Below, piece after piece: positions 1 to 11,084 of a DNA stretch of 51,409 nucleotides. Position numbers and translations under genes: made by a program. Each line of letters opens with the position of its first letter. Positions within the stretch are counted from its first letter, which is position 1. Source of the stretch: Chaetomium olivaceum (Eukaryota; Ascomycota; Sordariomycetes; Sordariales; Chaetomiaceae); assembly GCA_039881045.1 (NCBI GenBank), contig JAYWVB010000097.1, positions 1 through 51,409 of the forward strand. The letters run 5' to 3'. Below the pieces are notes generated by a model that was not told the DNA's origin, did no database searches, and worked only from the letters and a program-made list of their open reading frames with translations.

Positions 1-334
1 GGTGGATTCATCGGCAGAGCATTTTTAAGTCGGGTGGCATCCACACCATTTTCTTTTCGGCCGCTATCGACATTCCGATTTCCTGTTTGAAGTTTAGAAG
101 GGATGCATACATTGGATTGTGGTGGGACTCGGAGCGCGGCGCTGGGGGAATTTGTTTTGCAACCTTCACATCGTTTTTAGCACATACCCATCTTGTTGGT
201 TTGAGGAGGTACCATGGTCGGGGCTCATAGAATACTTATAGAAGTTATTTCACTCGTTCATCACGCTTCTTTCCCCGAGGAGAGCCGAGGAGAGAGTTTG
301 ATGGGAGGGCCGCGTGACATGAGACTCGACTTTT

Positions 335-394
335 GGGAATAAAACGACTGGGAATAAAACGACTGGGAATAAAACGACTGGGAATGAAACGACG
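335..394. repeat. 15-bp tandem repeat, four copies
   Basis: The unit gggaataaaacgact occurs three times exactly (335-379). A fourth copy with two differences follows (380-394). It is a simple minisatellite with no gene around it. Confidence 0.9.
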
Positions 395-780
395 ACAAGT
401 TCTCCCGGAATTTGGAGGAATTTGGCGTATGGAATATTTCTTTTTGTGGATGGTTCTACGATGAGGAATTTGAAAGTCGAGAGAAAGCTGGCTGTCGTTT
501 TTGAGCACGGGCAGTTGGCCTTCGGTGCCATTAACGGAAAGTTAAAGCCAGACTTTAGAGAGTTGGAAGCGCAAGACGACGACCTAAGGAACATTCGAGA
601 GCGGAAAACACACCTAGGTAACGTAGGTACAGGATTCAGGTAGTTACAGTACAATCTCAGATCAAGTTTCACCGGCTCGTTTAGGCTGCAGATTGGAGGT
701 GGCAACAGAATGAAAGTGGTGTAGCGGGCCCGGGTCCTTCCTGATCCAGACAGCGGGAAGCCATTCCATGCTGCCTTGAG

Positions 781-840
781 GTGGGTTGGAAGGTGTTGGA
801 AGGTGCTGGAGGGTGTTCGAGAGGGTGTTCGAGGGTGCTT
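781..840. repeat. Degenerate GGTGTT-type tandem repeat
   Basis: Imperfect short units of the type ggaaggtgttgga and gggtgttcgaga follow each other. It is low-complexity sequence and no function is evident. Confidence 0.6.
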
Positions 841-1496
841 AAGGTGTCCATGCCATTGGCGGCTGAATGTCGATTCGTGCTTGCCGATTGCAACTGTAGC
901 CATCTCTTATCTCGTGACGATTGGAGGAAGGTACGGTACCGACGGCAGGTTCGATGGTCGGTTCCTTCTCAACCTACGGCAGTTGCTCCCCGAGTCCCCA
1001 GGGCAGTTCCCAATCCTCCACTGGACAGTTCTCCTTCAACCTGAACCGCCACCGTAACACAAACACTTAGGCTGGACCCGAGCAGCCGGCAATTTCCAGC
1101 ATTTCCAGCCTTTGTTTCTGGGGAAGTTTACCACTCTATAGTGTATACCCGGGTATTTTTCAACCGCCTGTTCGCGTTGCTGCCAGATTTGGCACCTGGG
1201 CTCACGGTCTGAATGATCAACGGTTGTCGATTGGTGGAATCACAACGGACGCAATAATCGCAACTTTCGCCGATGGTGGCGTTGAGTCGCTACTCGCTAG
1301 TAACGGCCAGAATCCAAACTCTCCAGCTGTTATGTTCGTTAAACCGCAGGAAGACCAATATACCACACCGGAAACCCGGAAACCGGAAATCCCACCACCA
1401 TGTTGACAACAGCTACAAGATGGGAAGCTTGGGCCCGCGCCTTTTGCAAGTCGGGGCCGTAGCCTTCAAGTTCAAGGGCCCGCGCAGTTCAACACC

Positions 1497-3842
1497 ATGG
1501 TCGTCTTCTCCGCATTAGCCCTCTCCATCGGGGCGCTTGTTATTCCAGTACAAGGCGGAGTGACATACCCAAACTGCGCAAGTGGACCGCTCAAATCAAA
1601 TGTCGTGTGCGACACCTCTGCTGCCCCTGCAGCCCGGGCTGCTGCCCTCGTGGCGGCCATGAACAACAACGAGAAGCTCGCCAATCTTATCAAGTAGCTT
1701 TCCCACGTGTCTTATGAACCACCCCCACAGACTGAGTCTGACTGACCGCCCCGCTAGCAACTCCCCCGGCGTCTCACGACTGGGTCTCAGTGCCTACCAG
1801 TGGTGGAACGAAGCACTCCATGGAGTGGCCCACAACCGCGGCATCACCTGGGGCGGCCAGTTCAGTGCGGCGACCCAGTTCCCACAGGCAATCACCAGCG
1901 CAGCAGCATTCGATGACCCCCTGATTGAACGAATTGGCGTCATAATCAGCACAGAGGCCCGCGCCTTTGCAAACGACGCGGGCGTGCTCACCTCGACTTC
2001 TGGACCCCCAACGTTAATCCTTTCCGTGACCCGCGCTGGGGACGGGGACACGAGACACCGGGAGAAGATGCCTTCAGAAACAAGAAATGGGCCGAGGCCT
2101 TTGTTAAGGGACTGCAAGGGACAGGCTCGACACATAGGGTCATAGCGACCTGCAAGCACTACGCGGCGTACGACCTGGAGAACTCGGGGAGCACGACGCG
2201 TTTCAACTTCAATGCAAAGGTGTCCACCCAGGACTTGGCCGAGTATTATCTCCCTCCGTTCCAGCAATGTGCCCGGGATTCCAAGGTGGGCTCCATCATG
2301 TGCAGCTACAACGCCGTCAACGGTGTCCCCGCGTGCGCAAGCCCGTACTTGATGAACACAATCCTCCGGAAGCACTGGAACTGGACCGATCAGAACCAGT
2401 ACGTCGTAAGCGACTGTGATGCCGTGTACTATCTTGGCAATGCAAACGGCGGTCACCGATACAAGTCGAGCTATGCGGCCGCCATCGGGGCTTCCCTCGA
2501 GGCTGGTTGTGACAACATGTGCTGGGCGACGGGTGGCACGACACCGGATCCCGCCTCGGCCTTCAACTCGCGGCAATTCACCCAAGCCACGCTGGACAAG
2601 GCCATGCTTCGTCAGATGCAGGGTCTTGTCAGGGCAGGATACTTCGACGGGCCCAACAGCCTATACCGCAATTTGACTGCGGCAGATGTGAACACGCAGG
2701 TCGCCCGCGATACGGCACTCAAGGCCGCCGAGGAAGGCATCGTGCTGCTCAAAAACGACAACATTCTCCCTCTGACGCTTAATGGCTCCAATAACCAGGT
2801 TGCCATGATTGGCTTTTGGGCCAACACGGCCAACAAGATGCTAGGTGGTTACAGTGGTACACCTCCGTTTAACCACGACCCTGTCACCGCGGCAAGATCC
2901 ATGGGCATCACAGTCAACTACGTCAACGGGCCCCTGACGCAGACTAACGCGGACACCTCGGCTGCTGTCAACGCCGCCCAGAAGTCCAGCGTGGTCATCT
3001 TCTTTGGAGGCATCGACAACACGGTTGAGAAGGAGAGCCAGGACCGCACTTCCATTGCATGGCCATCGGGCCAGCTCGCCATGATTCAAAGGCTTGCCCA
3101 GACCGGAAAGCCCGTTATTGTTGTGAGGATGGGGACGCACGTCGACGATACGCCGCTGTTGAGCATCCCCAACGTCAAGGCTATTCTGTGGGCCGGATAC
3201 CCCGGTCAGGACGGCGGAACTGCGGTTATGAATCATATCACCGGGTTAGCTAGCCCGGCAGGAAGGCTGCCTGTCACGGTATATCCGTCGTCCTACACCA
3301 ACCAGGCGCCTTACACGAACATGGCGATGAGACCAACGTCGTCCTATCCGGGGCGCACTTACCGCTGGTACAAGGATGCCGTGTTTCCGTTTGGCCATGG
3401 TCTGCACTACACAGACTTCAGCGTTGCGCCGCAGGACTTCCCGACGACATTTTCCATTGCAGACCTCCTGGCGTCATGCAAGGGCTCCGTCACATACCTC
3501 GAGCTCTGCCCATTCCCGTCCCTCCCGGTCAGCGTGACCAACACCGGCTCCCGACCTTCCGATTATGTTGTCTTAGGATTCTTGGCAGGAGAGTTTGGAC
3601 CACCGCCACGCCCCATCAAATCATTGGCCACGTACAAACGTCTGTTTGGCGTTCAACCTGGTAAAGCACAGACGGCGGAGCTCGACTGGAAGTTGGAGAG
3701 TCTGGCCAGAGTGGATGACAAAGGGAACAGGGTGCTATATCCCGGGACGTACACCTTGCTTCTAGACCAACCAACCCTAGCAAACATCACCTTTACCTTG
3801 ACGGGGGAGGAGACGGTGCTGGATCAGTGGCCGCAGCCGTAA
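1497..3842 (+). CDS. Secreted GH3 beta-xylosidase, one frameshift
   Basis: Glycoside hydrolase family 3 enzyme of the fungal beta-D-xylosidase type, which would release xylose from xylooligosaccharides outside the cell. The ATG follows caacacc and opens a signal peptide (about residues 1-20, ending VIPVQG). Exon 1 is 1497-1693. The 64-nt intron 1694-1757 (gtagct...ctag, with ctgac before the acceptor) joins LANLI to NNSPGVSRLG, the expected GH3 context. The nucleophile motif VVSDCDAV, an Asn-Ala-Val-Asn-Gly block and the C-terminal fibronectin-like domain are present; the stop is TAA at 3840. Near 1980 the frame changes: AFANDA is read in one frame and GRAHLDFWTPN in the next, as if one G were missing from gcgggcg. 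Without that loss the protein would be about 760 aa, normal for the family. There are no other stops, so it is either an assembly error or a young pseudogene. Confidence 0.88.
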
Positions 3843-4073
3843 GAAGACAGGGATCGTTGATTTACGGAGTATTAAGTGAATTATTTTGTGTAACTGCGAC
3901 AAATACAAGATGATTACATCTAGTCGGAAATGTTAACACAATGTCTTCCGGTTGGCATGATACTAGTACCAGATATCACCACCTGGCCGACTGCGGGTGT
4001 GGTGGCAGGGTCCCTGGACTCAGGATGTCCATCTCCCAGTCTCTATCGTAGGACCTGGTTCCCCGCCTAGTCG

Positions 4074-6308
4074 TTATCGGTCTTCCCCCCCGTCAATCAC
4101 ATGCCTGTACGTTTTCTTCCTCAGATCAGCCAGCCCCCCGTTCTCATCTGCCCAGAAGATTCGTTCCCTTGCCCACTTTGCGCCGTCGGGCACCAGCACG
4201 GCCACATGCACATCCCTGCCTCGATGCCGCATACCTTTTGGCTCACCGCCCAAAGAGACAACCCGTACTCGCTCGCCGTCCTCTGTCTCCACTAGCTGAT
4301 CTGTGGCTGGTTTGGAGGATGCGTTCTCAATGATAGATCTGTTTCCGTGAAAGAGGGCCAGGATCTGAGGGATGGTGGCCACGATACCATCCAGGTCCCG
4401 AATGACAGGGAGTTCATCTCTGGTCTCGCGGTGGCGACTGGTGGTATCCCGTGCGTGTTCGGCTCGTAGTGAGCTCCTTTCGCGTCGACCTGCCTCTCTC
4501 CTCCGTCCTTTTCTGGTACTGCCGCTATGGTAATCGTTGTCGAACACAGTGGCAGTCGCAGTGTGGACTTCATGGACCTCTTCCATACCCAGACCCGGGC
4601 AAAGTTGGGCTGTCCCCGTGTCGTATGGTGTGCCTTCCACCGAAACCTTCCCGACTCCCTATCGTGCTGCAGTACCGACTTCTTGACTCCCTGATCAGCT
4701 CGCATACTAACGAGGACCTGCCGCGGTACATCCTCCATGGCCGCCACCGGTTTTACGCTTACTACTCTTCCCGTTTCCCTGCTGGGATACAGCGCCATCG
4801 GGGCGTGTCGGCGCCTAGCCGCTAACCCAGTTGAACAGGTACTCAACGGAGAAGCCGGCCGTTCGACGTCGACCTCAAACAGCGTGATGGTCCCAAACGC
4901 GCTATCCTCAGACCAGGTCAACACGGTCAAGCACGTGCCGTTGCCACCACCGACATATTTCGCCGTATCGAACAACTCGCTCTCCAACCTCCGCAGTTCC
5001 CTCGCATCCACCTCCGGCGTCGTCTTCCCCCCACCGCCAGCGGCACCACCACAACCGGGCTCTGCGGCGGCATACACTCACCACAATGACCACTCCCATA
5101 CGGACTCACCCCGCCACCTCCCCCAACCTGAAACCCACCCTGCACCTGCACCGGCGTGGCCACCACCCCAACCCCTTCCACCACCGTCCCCAACCCCCGC
5201 CGCACCACCACCGGCACACACCCCCCGCAACAGATCCCAACCCACCCACACCACCACCACCCCCCAAACCCTCCATTCCCCCTTCTGCTTCTTCGGAAGC
5301 AACAAACTCCGCCCCGCAAAATCCAACCACCACCCCAACCCCTTCCCCCCATCCCCACTAACACCACCACCACCACCGCCACCGCCAACATCACCGGTGG
5401 TGTTACTCCGCCTGACCCCCAGCACAGGCCTCGCCAGCCCGCCCACGCCTTGCAGCGTCACCGGCCCGGCGCGCGCATCAATCTTGGAGAGGGCGTCGGC
5501 GAGCTCGTCGCGGCGGGTGGGCAGGGCGGAGGGGTTGCGCGGGTTGATGGGGTGGGGGTGTAGCCGGGGATTTGGAGGAAGGGTGCCGGTGGTTGTGGTT
5601 GACGTCGTGGTGGTGGTGGTGGTGCTGCTGCTGGGGGGGTGTTGGTTGGGGTGGTGGTGATTAGGGGGGTTGGGGTGTGGTAGGGGGAGGTGTGGCTTCG
5701 TCTTGGGGAGTTGGTGCTGGTATAGGGGTGGTGATGGTGGTGGGGAGAGAGGGGATGGTGGATGGAGAGGAGGGGGGGTGTGGTGGTCTTGTTGCTGTGG
5801 GAGACGGGGCTGGGGAGTAGCGGAGGGAGGAGGAGTTGGGAGCTGAGGTGACGCTGTGGTGGCGGTAATGGTGTTGGCGGAAGCGTTCCTGTTCGTATTG
5901 TCGCTGTTGCTGCTGCTGCTGCTGCTGCTGCTGATATTGTTGTGGCGACGGTGGTGAGCGATGTGGAAACTGGAGGCTTCGGGATGAGGTTGGCATTTGG
6001 GGCAGGTCATGGTCATCAAGAGGGGGGTAACGGCCTTGGCTGCTGCTGCTGCTAGTTTGGCGGTCGAAGTCTTGGAGAGACTGTGAAGTCAGCGGATGTT
6101 GTGGCAGCTGTGAGACCGAATCCGAGTAGCGACGGCGACCTTGGAATCTCGTGTCAAAGTGAGGCCGAGAGTCGTCGTGCTTAGAGGTTGGGAGCGGAGG
6201 CTGATGCGCCCCGTGGACTCCGCTGTGGTTCTCCCTGGGGAAGTGAGATGCCCCGTCCCCGGTGATGCCCGCGGACCGCGGCCAGGGGTGGCGTCTGTGG
6301 GTTGCCAT
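4074..6308 (-). CDS. Hypothetical low-complexity protein, exon structure unresolved
   Basis: I do not recognise this protein. The likely start is the ATG at 6308 (MATHRRHPWPRSAG). The N-terminal part is rich in Gln, Pro, Ser and His, with a polyGln run encoded by CAG repeats. Natural-looking blocks then follow in two other frames: one near 5500-5280 with DELADALSKIDARAGPVTLQ and WWLDFAGRSLLLPKKQK, one near 5000-4850 with ELRRLESELFDTAKYVGGG. The C-terminal block ends at a TAA at 4074 (ERIFWADENGGLADLRKK). The frame changes need introns or contain errors. One possible intron starts at the gtgagt near 5083 and would join WSLW to ELRRLE in phase. The gene converges on the GH3 gene. The extent is a bracket, not an exon map. 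Confidence 0.4.
5904..5933. repeat. CTG/CAG trinucleotide repeat (polyGln)
   Basis: An almost pure run of ctg units on the plus strand reads as a run of glutamines on the minus strand in the hypothetical gene. Such runs commonly vary in length between strains. Confidence 0.85.
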
Positions 6309-7140
6309 TATGAAGTGATGTTGCACTAAAAGCAAGACTCTGGTAAAAGAAGATTTGGAGCGAGTTTGTTGAATCGTAGCAATGGGTGGGAAATGTCAGG
6401 GCGTTGACAGTTTGCCACCTTGCGGGCGAACCCCTGGGCCTCAGCCCACACCACTTGGCCAACTTCGGTTGTGTATGAAGCATGCTATATGTGGCCAAAC
6501 AAAGGCCATCTCAAGTCCCAAACATTTACACTCTGGAATGGTTGGGTAACTTTTGCGTCTGGGGTTACGGGGTGGTCGGCCGCGGCCAGGGCCCAACATC
6601 CGGCCCTAGTATTGTGCTGTCGGGACTGAGGTGGCGTGGGTGGCCTAGACCTGGGAGTTGTTTCAGTCCTTTTTGAAACCACTTGTCTTTTAGCCCCGGA
6701 GATGTTCAATTTGCTATAAAGTCCAAAGGCAGCCTCTTAGTTAGATTAATATTTCACCTTTTTTAATCCAGCTGTCTTCCAGGATATTTAACTCCTCAGG
6801 TAATGTAATACAGCAACCAGATTCATGCGTATTTTGTACTTTAAAACAACATCAGGAGTTTTCTGAATTGCACCTTTGTATCATAAAATGGTGTCAAGTA
6901 CTTGGTAGTAAATGTGAACTGTGAATGAACCTCATCAATCCGTACGGTGACCCTAACCCTGCCTCTAACCCCTGAATGGCAGCCCAAATGCCGCTGCTGC
7001 CTGGTGATAAGCACAGAGTGTTATTCTGTTTATTGACATGGCAATTTGGAGAATTCTAATTTTCCAATTCCAGTTTCCCGCTATTTGTGTATTGTTTTAC
7101 GGGAAAACCACAACCTCGAGTCCACTCCCCACAAGCCACC
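6309..7140. other. Divergent intergenic region
   Basis: This lies between the minus-strand hypothetical gene and the plus-strand metalloprotease, so it should hold both promoters. The stretch 6700-7050 is clearly more AT-rich than its surroundings. I see no gene and no strong motif. Confidence 0.5.
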
Positions 7141-8535
7141 ATGTCGTCTCACCAACATGAGACTCTCCATCTGGATGTTTCCCCACACGCAGCCGAGATT
7201 GGCTTTGTTCGGCCGTCGTTGGCCAAAAGAAAAGCAGCGACGACAGCATCGGGCCGGGCATCAGGGAGCACAGCAGACCATTCAGCTTTGGAGTCGCTCT
7301 TTCCCGGCCCCCTCGTCCTGCCCGATGACTGCCTGGCTATCGACCCAAAGGAACCACCACAAAGCTTGCGGTCATGGACGATGGAGAAGCTAAGAAACCC
7401 CTTGACTCAGGAGAGGAAGATGATATATGTGGTCCCAACGCCAGAAATCAAATCGGGCACGGCCTTCTCTCGAACACTGAATGGATGGACCCTCCCATTT
7501 GTGCTCCAGGCCCCTCTCAAGGGAGGATGTGATGCCCCCAAAGCCAATTACATCCGCAACTACCTGGAAGCCTTTTACCACCCAATCCCTATCCGCACGC
7601 TACCAAACATGGCGAGTTTTGTCCCCTGGACCGAGGGCAAGGCCAAGCCGAACCCCAAAGAACCGCCACAATACATCGGCCTGCAGATGGGCGACAACGT
7701 CACGCGCATCACCACACGACCATGCCCGGACGAGACCTACCCGCGGCAGCTGAACCTAAACGACATGCTAGACGCAGCCATCGAGGCTCTGCCCTCAGAC
7801 GCGTACGCGCTGGTCCTGCTGACAGACCACGACCTGTACGAGGACGACGACGACGACTTCTGCTGCGGGCGGGCCTACGGCAACAGCCGCGTCGCCGTCG
7901 TCTCGTCGGCCCGCTACCACCCGCTGCTGGACGAGCCGACAGGGATCGACCGGGCGCATACCTGGCCGTTCTCGCACTGCGCGGCGTACGTGCAGCGTCT
8001 GTGCCGGGATGCAGAGGACGAACTGGAAGCTGCGGGCTCCTCAACGACCGGTACCAACAGCAGCAAGCGACGCAAACTCGCTATTCTCGCTCCAAACCCG
8101 GAACCACCCACCCCGGAACCAGAAACCCCCATGATGCGGGTAATCCAAGCCGGCCTCGGCGGCTTCGGGCCGAACCACAGCCCGACAGGAATGTGGCTTG
8201 CGCGCATGGTGCGCACCGTCGCCCACGAGCTGGGCCACTGTCTGTGCCTCGACCACTGCTCCTACTACGCGTGTGTCATGCAGGGCACGGCGGGCATGGC
8301 CGAGGACCTGCGCCAGCCGCCGTACCTGTGTCTGGTGTGCGAGGCGAAGCTGGCGAGGGCGGTGCGGGACCTTGGTGACGAGGTCGGGGATGAGGGGCAG
8401 GTGCTGCTGGAGAGATATGAGCGGTTGGTGAGGTTCTGTAACTTCTCTACGTTGTGGAAGTCGGTGGGAATGTTTGCGGCGTATAAGGGTTGGTTGGAGG
8501 AGAGGATTGCGGTGTTGAAAAAGGTCTCGTCTTGA
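7141..8535 (+). CDS. Archaemetzincin-type zinc metalloprotease
   Basis: Single-exon gene of 464 aa. The family motif HExxHxxGxxHCx4CxMx17CxxC is nearly complete. HELGH starts at residue 362 (ligands His362 and His366, catalytic Glu363), the third His is 372, Cys373 and Cys378 follow, Met380 gives the Met-turn, and the CxxC is at 397-400 with 16 instead of 17 residues between. These cysteines are expected to bind a second, structural zinc, as in archaemetzincins (human AMZ1/AMZ2). The conserved Gly of HExxHxxGxxH is replaced by Cys369. The ATG at 7141 follows agccacc, a strong fungal context. An earlier start at 7087 would need a non-ATG codon. No signal peptide is seen, so a cytosolic or nuclear protein is likely. 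An acidic run (DLYEDDDDDF) and a basic patch (SSKRRK) lie in linkers. Substrates of this family are poorly known. Confidence 0.9.
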   Translation: MSSHQHETLHLDVSPHAAEIGFVRPSLAKRKAATTASGRASGSTADHSALESLFPGPLVLPDDCLAIDPKEPPQSLRSWTMEKLRNPLTQERKMIYVVPTPEIKSGTAFSRTLNGWTLPFVLQAPLKGGCDAPKANYIRNYLEAFYHPIPIRTLPNMASFVPWTEGKAKPNPKEPPQYIGLQMGDNVTRITTRPCPDETYPRQLNLNDMLDAAIEALPSDAYALVLLTDHDLYEDDDDDFCCGRAYGNSRVAVVSSARYHPLLDEPTGIDRAHTWPFSHCAAYVQRLCRDAEDELEAAGSSTTGTNSSKRRKLAILAPNPEPPTPEPETPMMRVIQAGLGGFGPNHSPTGMWLARMVRTVAHELGHCLCLDHCSYYACVMQGTAGMAEDLRQPPYLCLVCEAKLARAVRDLGDEVGDEGQVLLERYERLVRFCNFSTLWKSVGMFAAYKGWLEERIAVLKKVSS

Positions 8536-9062
8536 GTCACCCCAGAGCCAAGGCCCTTGGCCCAGGAGTGGCATTTGAGGGCATTACCGTGTCAGACGGG
8601 ACTATCCCGGATCAGTGAGATTCGCTCGCCGTGTAACCCAAGTTCCGCAAAGGAGCAGGCCTTTCCTCATTATCTAGTGTACCTTGGTGATGGCGCCATC
8701 CGGGGGCTTGCATCTAGACTCGGTTTGTCACGGTTGGCAGAGGCTTTGGGCATACTTCCGCCCGCCATGGTCCATGTCGTTCCAAGACCGCGCCCTTTTC
8801 GGAACATACATCCCTCCTGCATCTAGCGAGTCCTCGGTACCCACCACCACTTGGCACACATGGCTAAATGAGTGGAATCGGGCTAATACCGCCCCTTCGG
8901 TGGGGAATTGGGGAAAGAGCTTATGACGATAAGACGTGACTCAGGGCAGTCATTATCATGTGTATAAGAGGAAGACTCATACATTTATTTCTTTTATGAC
9001 TTGGCCGTTAAGATACATCTCCAATAACACCTTCATAAACCAATTCAGTGGCACCCAATTCA
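8536..9062. other. Intergenic, no gene seen
   Basis: Short 3' region of the protease gene and promoter of the PLP-enzyme gene. A tgactca (AP-1/Gcn4-like) site lies at about 8936-8942, some 120 bases upstream of the next ATG. Nothing else stands out. Confidence 0.4.
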
Positions 9063-10583
9063 ATGGCACCCACCCAAGTTGAGCTCCCTCTGCGGAACAA
9101 AGCCCAAGCCGATGGCGATGCCAGCCAAAATGGCGTCAGCGGCCCCGTTGCGTTCGGCCACGCTCTAAGAGATGAACAATTCCTCTTTGAGCCCGGCTAC
9201 CGCAACCTCAACCACGGTAAGTCATACACCCGATGAAGACTCGATGAGTCAACAACCATAACACAAACTCCCTCCTCCCAACACCCCCCCACCACTCCAT
9301 GACTCACCACCCCCCCGCAAGGTTCATTTGGCACCATCCCCCTCCCCATCCAAACCCTCCTCCGCGCCTACCAATCCCGCGCCGAGGCCGCCCCCGACCG
9401 CTTCATCCGCTACCAGTACCCCTCCCTGCTAGACGAGTCCCGCGCCGCCATCGCCACGTTACTCAACGTGCCCACCGACACGTGCGTCTTCGTCGCCAAC
9501 GCCACCCTGGGCGTCAACACCGTCCTGCGCAACCTCGCCTGGCACGACGACGGCCGGGACGAGATTCTGTATTTCGACACGCTGTATGGCGGGTGCGCCA
9601 AGACGGTGGATTTTGTGGTGGAGGATCGCGCGGGGAAAGTCAGTGGGCGCTGCATCGAGCTGACGTATCCGTGCGAGGACGGGGAGGTGGTGGAGCGGTT
9701 TGCGGCGGGCGTGGAGGCGTCGCGGAAGGAGGGGAAGCGGCCGCGGGTGTGTGTGTTTGATGTGGTGTCGTCGCTGCCCGGGGTGCGGTTCCCGTTCGAG
9801 GCCGTCGCGGCGGCGTGTCGGGAGAGAGGGGTGCTGTCGCTGGTGGACGGCGCGCAGGGGGTGGGGATGGTGGATGTTGATCTGGGCAAGGTCGATCCGG
9901 ATTTCTTCGTGAGCAACTGCCACAAGTGGCTGCATGTGCCGCGCGGGTGCGCCGTGTTCTACGTGCCGCTGCGCAACCAGGCCATGATCCGCTCGACGCT
10001 GCCGACGTCCCACGGGTTTGTGCCGCGCGCGGGGGTGAAGAGACACAACCCGCTGCCGCCGTCGAACAAGTCGCAGTTCGTAACCGCGTTTGAGTTTGTC
10101 GGCACCCTCGATACCGCGCCCTATCTGTGCGTCAAGGACAGCATCAAGTGGCGGGAGGAAGTGCTGGGCGGGGAGGCGCGGATCCGGGACTCGCTGACGA
10201 CGTTGGCGAGGGAAGGGGGCAAGAGGATGGCCGAGATTCTGGGCACTAAGGTTCTGGACAATGCCAGCCAGAGCCTGACGAGATGCTCCATGGTAAACGT
10301 GGCCCTGCCGCTGGCGGTGCGGCCGGAGGACGGAAAGACACTGGAGGGCGAGCTGGCGTCGCTGCCGTCTTTCCCGCTGAGTGACGCCTCGTTCATCACA
10401 CACTGGATCCTGCGAAAGTTGTTGGACGACCACAATACGTTTGTCGCCCTGTTCGTGTACGGTGGGCGCTGGTGGGCCCGGATCAGCGCCCAGGTCTATC
10501 TGGAGCTGGATGATTTCGAATGGGCGGGCAAGACACTCAAATCGGTATGCGAGCGGGTGGCGAAAGGAGAGTACAAGGAGTAG
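9063..10583 (+). CDS. PLP-dependent class V aminotransferase fold enzyme, Egt2-like
   Basis: Fold-type I PLP enzyme of 471 aa. Exon 1 is 9063-9216 and exon 2 is 9322-10583; the 105-nt intron has a perfect gtaagt donor and splits a Gly codon so that NLNHG joins SFGTIP. The PLP lysine is predicted as Lys253 in NCHKWLHVPRG, with the cofactor Asp in LVDGAQGVG. This sequence type is often annotated as isopenicillin N epimerase-like. The fungal hercynylcysteine sulfoxide lyase Egt2 of ergothioneine synthesis belongs to the same group and has a similar length and the same N-terminal FGH...LNHGSFGT block. That assignment rests on remembered family features and is moderate. No targeting signal is seen. 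The coding sequence is very GC-rich. It stands alone; Egt1 is not in the window. Confidence 0.85.
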
Positions 10584-11084
10584 TTTTTCATCTCGTAGCT
10601 CATCTCTTCCCCCCCAACGCTGTCTTTCCTTGAGGATTTTCTTCAATCCTCAACCGAAATATGACCTCGCTGGACCAAGATGTTGTGTCAAGCCCATATA
10701 AAAGAAGAAACAAAACGAAAGAAATACAGGACCTCAAGATGCCCTTCATTGATACCCAAAACTTGATTACGGTACATACTAGACAAAACATGGCGCTCCC
10801 AAAATCATAACCCCAATGCCAGCAACCCCTTTTCCGCTCCCGTATGCGCAAATTCATTACCTCCCAATATATGTAGATACAAACAAAACAATCATGTACG
10901 GCCGAAAAAGGAAAACGCCAGACAGATGCCGCCCAAGCTACACCACCCAAGCTACACCAAGAGCAAAGAAAGAGCCGCCAACAACAACCGCAGGAAAGAG
11001 CAGAGAGCAGAGAGCACAGAGAATCGACAAAGAAAAGGGGTATCTCAACGTGATTTGCTCCGCCGTCCATCGTCCCCACCCGTT
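10584..11084. other. Convergent 3' region
   Basis: Tail-to-tail interval between the PLP-enzyme gene and the RhoGAP gene. It is AT-richer than the flanking exons and probably holds both 3' UTRs. No coding signal is seen. Confidence 0.5.

Larger units (their letters stand above)
1..1496. other. Upstream region of the GH3 gene, no gene recognised
   Basis: Several short frames are open here on both strands, but none shows a recognisable domain, a splice-consistent extension or natural protein composition. The minus-strand frame at 250-903 owes part of its length to a 15-bp tandem repeat. The last 500 bases must hold the promoter of the GH3 gene. I looked there for the XlnR/XYR1 site GGCTAA on both strands and found none. 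A TATA-like stretch (tctatagtgtata) lies near 1135-1147. Confidence 0.5.

Noticed and set aside
250..903. A 217-codon minus-strand open frame
   Set aside because: It uses the 15-bp tandem repeat and a degenerate GGTGTT repeat for length, has no recognisable domain, and its composition looks accidental.
6950..6980. Telomere-like ccctaaccct and ctaacccct
   Set aside because: Only about two degenerate units occur, inside unique sequence and far from a window end; too short for an interstitial telomere.
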